The notes under the pieces are model-generated. The model had not been told where the DNA came from and did not search any database. It was given only the letters and a program-made list of their open reading frames with translations. From the NCBI GenBank assembly GCA_035606665.1, contig DATNEY010000057.1, positions 124,001 through 188,000 on the forward strand: a DNA stretch of 64,000 bases. The letters are read 5' to 3'. Below, in pieces: positions 60,915 through 64,000 of the stretch (positions within the stretch are counted from its first letter, which is position 1; each line of letters begins with the position of its first letter). The DNA comes from DASUGC01 sp035606665. GTDB taxonomy: Bacteria; Acidobacteriota; Vicinamibacteria; Vicinamibacterales; SCN-69-37. The position numbers were made by a program, and so were the translations under genes.

Positions 60915-61910
60915 GTGTCCGACACGCTGCCTGCTCCCGTTCAGACCTATCTCGACCGCAATGGAATCAGCGGCGCTCGCGTCGTCGCGTTGACCGGCGA
61001 TGCGTCGGATCGCCGGTACTTCCGCGTACTGCCGGGATCCGATTCGTTCGTGCTTGCGGTCTATTCGGCGCCGTTCGATGTGAACACGCTCCCGTTCGTC
61101 AATACGGCGCGTCTCTTCGCTTCGATGCCGGTGCCGGTGCCGCGCGTCCTGGGACACGCGGACGACGTTGGCGTGCTGGCGCTCGAGGATCTTGGGGACG
61201 TCACGCTGCAGGCGCACCTGGGATCCGCGTCACCGGGGCGCCACGCTGCGTTGTACCGCGAGGCGGTCTCGCACATCGACACGATTCAGCGCCGGGGACG
61301 CGAGCTGGCGGATCCCAAGTACCTCCCCTACAACGTCCGTTTCGACGTCGAGAAGCTCACGTGGGAGATGGACTTCTTCATCAAGCACTTCCTCGAGGCG
61401 TACCGGGGCGTGACGTTTGCGCCAGACGATCGCGAGGCGCTCCGCGCCGAGTGCGGTGCGATCGTCGCCGAGTTGGCGGCGGAGCCGCCGGTGCTCTGTC
61501 ACCGGGACTACCACAGCCGCAACCTCATGCTGAACGGTGAGCGCCTCTGCATCATCGACTTCCAGGACGCGCGCATGGGTCCGGACACGTACGACCTCGC
61601 GTCGCTGCTCAGAGACTCCTACGTCGACCTGCCATGGTCAGTGGTGGACGACCTGATCGCGTATTTCCTGGCGCTGCAAGGCCGGGCCGGCGAGCACGAG
61701 GAGTTCCGCCGGCGATTCGATCTCATGGCGCTCCAACGGAACCTGAAAGCGCTTGGCACGTTCGGGTACCAGACCGCGGCCCGCGGCAATCCCGTCTACA
61801 TTCAGTACATCCCGCGCACGCTGAACTACGTCCGCGAAAACCTCAGCCGTTACGCGCGGTTCGAGCGCCTGTCAGCCCTGCTCTCCTCGCAGATCGCCGA
61901 ACTGCGATGA
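60915..61910 (+). CDS. amgK: AmgK-like sugar kinase (APH fold)
   Basis: A 331-aa aminoglycoside-phosphotransferase-fold kinase. The N-lobe has LTGDASDRRYFRV, characteristic of AmgK-type enzymes. The catalytic loop is LCHRDYHSRNLM (Asp and Asn) and the metal-binding Asp is in IIDFQDARMGP. The RNLKALGTFGYQ motif in the C-lobe is also typical. Together with the preceding nucleotidyltransferase it fits anomeric MurNAc/GlcNAc phosphorylation in wall recycling. The GTG start at 60915 lies 57 bp after the previous gene, with an octamer repeat between. Confidence 0.85.
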   Translation: MSDTLPAPVQTYLDRNGISGARVVALTGDASDRRYFRVLPGSDSFVLAVYSAPFDVNTLPFVNTARLFASMPVPVPRVLGHADDVGVLALEDLGDVTLQAHLGSASPGRHAALYREAVSHIDTIQRRGRELADPKYLPYNVRFDVEKLTWEMDFFIKHFLEAYRGVTFAPDDREALRAECGAIVAELAAEPPVLCHRDYHSRNLMLNGERLCIIDFQDARMGPDTYDLASLLRDSYVDLPWSVVDDLIAYFLALQGRAGEHEEFRRRFDLMALQRNLKALGTFGYQTAARGNPVYIQYIPRTLNYVRENLSRYARFERLSALLSSQIAELR

Positions 61911-61920
61911 CTGACGTAGC

Positions 61921-61967
61921 CGGCGGCCTTCAGGCCGCCGGTGGCGCGGTGGGCTAAAGCCCGCCGC
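61921..61967. repeat. REP-like double hairpin, copy C
   Basis: The first stem, 61921-61940, is the exact reverse complement of the element at 28091-28110. The second stem, 61946-61967, has ten pairs including one wobble and a 2-nt loop. Neither is followed by a T-tract. Confidence 0.85.
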
Positions 61968-62028
61968 CTACGAATGTCATGCGATACTCGTTAGCTTGGC
62001 GCGGCCGAAGCGCCCCGGAGTGAGAGTG

Positions 62029-63321
62029 ATGCACGCGCGGATTGAAGACATCGCGAAGTACGAGGGTCAGACGGTCACCATCCAGGGCTGGCTCGTCAAC
62101 CGGCGCTCGAGCGGCAAGATTCACTTCCTGCAGCTCCGCGACGGTTCAGGGTTCATTCAGGCCGTGATGTCCAAAGCCGCGGTCGGCGAAGAGGTCTTCA
62201 AGGCCGCCGACCATCTTTCGCAGGAATCCGCGATCGTCGTCACCGGCCTCGTCCGTGCGGATTCGCGCGCACCGGGCGGCTTCGAAATCGAGGCCGGCGG
62301 CCTCGAGATCGTGAGCCCGTCGGTGGATTTCCCCATTACGCCGAAGGAACACGGCGTGGACTTCCTGATGGATCGCCGGCACCTGTGGATTCGGTCCCAG
62401 CGGCAGCAGGCCATTCTCCGCGTGCGTCATGAAGTGATCGACGCGGTGCGCGACTACTTCAACAGCCGCGGCTTCATTCTCGCGGACACACCTATCTTCA
62501 CGCCGTCCGCGTGCGAGGGCACGACGACGTTGTTCCCCGTGCAGTATTTCGAGGAGAACACCGCGTTTCTCACGCAGAGCGGCCAGCTCTACAACGAAGC
62601 CAATGCGATGGCGCTCGGCAAGGTGTACTGCTTCGGCCCGACGTTCCGGGCCGAGAAATCGAAGACGCGACGCCACCTCACCGAGTTCTGGATGGTCGAA
62701 CCGGAGATGGCCTACGCCAATCTCGAAGACGCCATTGCACTGGCAGAGGGACTCGTCGTAGAAGTCGTGGGCCGCGTCCTCGAGCGCCGGAAGCGCGAGC
62801 TCGCCGCGCTCAACCGCGACACCAGCAAGCTCGAGAGCGTGAAGGCGCCATTCGCCCGCATCACGTACGACGACGCCGCGAAGCTGCTGAAGGACAAGGG
62901 CATGCCGTTCGAATGGGGCGGCGACTTCGGCAGCCCGGACGAAACAGCGCTGTCCGAACACTTCAACGGTCCGGTGGCCGTGACCGGCTATCCGAGCGCC
63001 ATCAAGGCGTTCTATTTCAAGCCGCAGCCCGGGCGTCCCGAGGTCTCGCTGTCATGCGACATCCTCGCGCCCGAGGGCTATGGCGAGATCATCGGCGGCG
63101 GACAGCGCCTCGAGGACTACGACCTGCTGCTGCAGCGGATCGAGGAACACAAGCTCCCGAAGGACGCCTTCGAGTGGTACCTCGATCTCCGGCGGTTCGG
63201 CAGCGTTCCGCACTCCGGATTCGGCATGGGCATCGAGCGCGTCGTGTCGTGGATCTGCGGTCTGGATCACCTGCGAGAGGCAATTCCCTACCCGCGGATG
63301 TTGTACAGGCTGTATCCGTAA
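62029..63321 (+). CDS. asnS: Asparaginyl-tRNA synthetase
   Basis: A 430-aa class IIb aminoacyl-tRNA synthetase that charges tRNA-Asn. The OB-fold anticodon-binding domain covers about 10-105 (VTIQGWLVNRRSSGKIHFLQLRDGSG). Motif 2 is visible in CFGPTFRAEKSKTRRHLTEFWMVEPEMAY and motif 3 in GSVPHSGFGMGIERVVSWICG. The long insertion typical of AspRS is absent. The ATG at 62029 has GAGTGAGA just upstream; an in-frame start 33 bp earlier is less likely. Confidence 0.95.
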   Translation: MHARIEDIAKYEGQTVTIQGWLVNRRSSGKIHFLQLRDGSGFIQAVMSKAAVGEEVFKAADHLSQESAIVVTGLVRADSRAPGGFEIEAGGLEIVSPSVDFPITPKEHGVDFLMDRRHLWIRSQRQQAILRVRHEVIDAVRDYFNSRGFILADTPIFTPSACEGTTTLFPVQYFEENTAFLTQSGQLYNEANAMALGKVYCFGPTFRAEKSKTRRHLTEFWMVEPEMAYANLEDAIALAEGLVVEVVGRVLERRKRELAALNRDTSKLESVKAPFARITYDDAAKLLKDKGMPFEWGGDFGSPDETALSEHFNGPVAVTGYPSAIKAFYFKPQPGRPEVSLSCDILAPEGYGEIIGGGQRLEDYDLLLQRIEEHKLPKDAFEWYLDLRRFGSVPHSGFGMGIERVVSWICGLDHLREAIPYPRMLYRLYP

Positions 63322-63368
63322 TCGCGAAGCCGCGAGCGTAGCGAGCGCGCTGAGCGTCCGAGAACAAG

Positions 63369-63392
63369 CGCGTGGGGGTGGGGCCCCACGCG
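63369..63392. terminator. Hairpin between asnS and rimO
   Basis: CGCGTGGGG (63369-63377) and CCCCACGCG (63384-63392) form a perfect 9-bp stem 47 bp after asnS. There is no T-tract, so termination is only possible. Confidence 0.4.
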
Positions 63393-63421
63393 AACTAAAG
63401 TAAAGAAGGCACCATCACGTC

Positions 63422-64000
63422 ATGAAACTCGGCTTCGTTTCTCTCGGCTGCCCCAAGAACCTCGTCGATGGCGAGGTGATGCTGGGGCTCGCGCGCCAGG
63501 CGGGTCACGAAGTGACCACCGACGCCGCCGACGCCGAAGTCATCGTCGTCAATACGTGCGCGTTCATCGATACGGCGAAAGAAGAGTCCGTCAACGCGAT
63601 CCTCGAGATGGCGCAGTTGAAGCGCGACGGGGCGTGCAAGCGGCTGGTAGTGACTGGCTGCCTGGGCGAGCGCTACCGCGACCAGCTCAAGGCCGAGATC
63701 CCCGAAATCGACGTCGTGCTCGGCACGGGCGACGTGCCGGAGATCGTCGGCGCGTTGAACGGCGTTCAGCCGAAGCCCGCCGCGCTGCCGTTCTTCAAGT
63801 CGTCGACTGATGCCGCGGCAGGCCGGCCTGCGAACTTCGATCTTCGAACCTCGAACGTGAACACCGAGTTGCCCACATATCTCTATGACGCGGCAACTCC
63901 ACGCCTATTGACAACCCCGCGGCACTACGCCTACGTGAAAATCGCCGAGGGTTGCGACTACACGTGCGCGTTCTGCATCATTCCCACGCTCAGGGGCAAG
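63422..64000 (+). CDS. rimO: Ribosomal protein S12 methylthiotransferase RimO (partial)
   Basis: The first 193 codons of a RimO-type radical-SAM methylthiotransferase, cut by the window end. The N-terminal UPF0004 domain has the cluster cysteines in LGCPKNLVD, NTCAFID and VTGCLGERY. The radical-SAM CxxxCxxC motif appears in EGCDYTCAFCIIP at residue ~180. A linker region around residues 125-150 is longer than usual and is encoded partly by heptamer repeats (63834-63861). Confidence 0.93.
   Translation, partial: MKLGFVSLGCPKNLVDGEVMLGLARQAGHEVTTDAADAEVIVVNTCAFIDTAKEESVNAILEMAQLKRDGACKRLVVTGCLGERYRDQLKAEIPEIDVVLGTGDVPEIVGALNGVQPKPAALPFFKSSTDAAAGRPANFDLRTSNVNTELPTYLYDAATPRLLTTPRHYAYVKIAEGCDYTCAFCIIPTLRGK
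63834..63861. repeat. Heptamer repeats within rimO
   Basis: ACTTCGA, TCTTCGA, ACCTCGA and ACGTGAA follow each other in the inter-domain linker of rimO. The first unit also occurs in the secretin-tadG spacer tract. Confidence 0.75.

Overview
The window looks like a chromosome fragment of a high-GC Gram-negative bacterium, most likely Acidobacteriota and probably class Vicinamibacteria. This is inferred from family content, not from a database search: a secreted protein with two VWFA-related acidobacterial-type domains, an Oar-like TonB receptor with an N-terminal carboxypeptidase-regulatory domain, two giant secreted BNR/sortilin-repeat proteins, Gly/Arg/Gln-rich low-complexity inserts in secreted proteins, and a secretin and dual Flp pilins typical of a Tad pilus. 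About 49 genes are supported; the last one (rimO) is cut by the window end. No rRNA, tRNA, CRISPR array, insertion sequence or prophage was seen.

Layout. 1-4.7 kb (minus strand): ECF sigma factor, a membrane protein in the anti-sigma position, and a 1087-aa BNR-repeat protein. 4.9-10.6 kb (plus): a tightly packed five-gene cluster with two GT87-like membrane proteins, a terpene-cyclase-fold alpha-toroid protein, a Tat-exported DUF362 protein and a GT39/ArnT-like membrane glycosyltransferase, probably an uncharacterised envelope glycosylation pathway. 10.7-24.3 kb (minus): one 15-gene Tad/Flp pilus operon (flp, flp2, tadV, tadE, cpaB, secretin, tadG, cpaE, tadA, tadB, tadC, a 31-aa membrane microprotein, TPR lipoprotein, AAA+ ATPase, double-VWA protein). 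24.6-36.5 kb: mixed genes, including DUF192, a second BNR protein, DUF454, an ALDH7-type aldehyde dehydrogenase, a beta-barrel protein, PAP2 phosphatase, dUTPase, S9 peptidase and a DmpA-like peptidase.

36.6-38.0 kb (minus): a small operon of two paralogous secreted 10-cysteine miniproteins and a membrane-anchored DsbA-like thiol oxidoreductase. It is the best candidate here for an undescribed system. 38.2-43.9 kb: TonB receptor with a clear intrinsic terminator, and a DUF885-like secreted protein. 44.0-52.0 kb (plus): a 2100-aa soluble poly-HAMP hybrid histidine kinase with an exact 276-bp coding repeat, followed by a REC-HK-REC kinase. 52-64 kb: metabolic and housekeeping genes (asparaginase family, Thr/Ser dehydratase, glucan phosphorylase, M24 peptidase, HtrA protease, a MurU/AmgK-like pair, asnS, rimO).

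Two genome-scale patterns cut across the annotation. Many spacers consist of short 7-10 bp degenerate tandem repeats, some running into genes. A small REP-like family of 9-bp-stem hairpins is scattered in spacers and once inside a gene.
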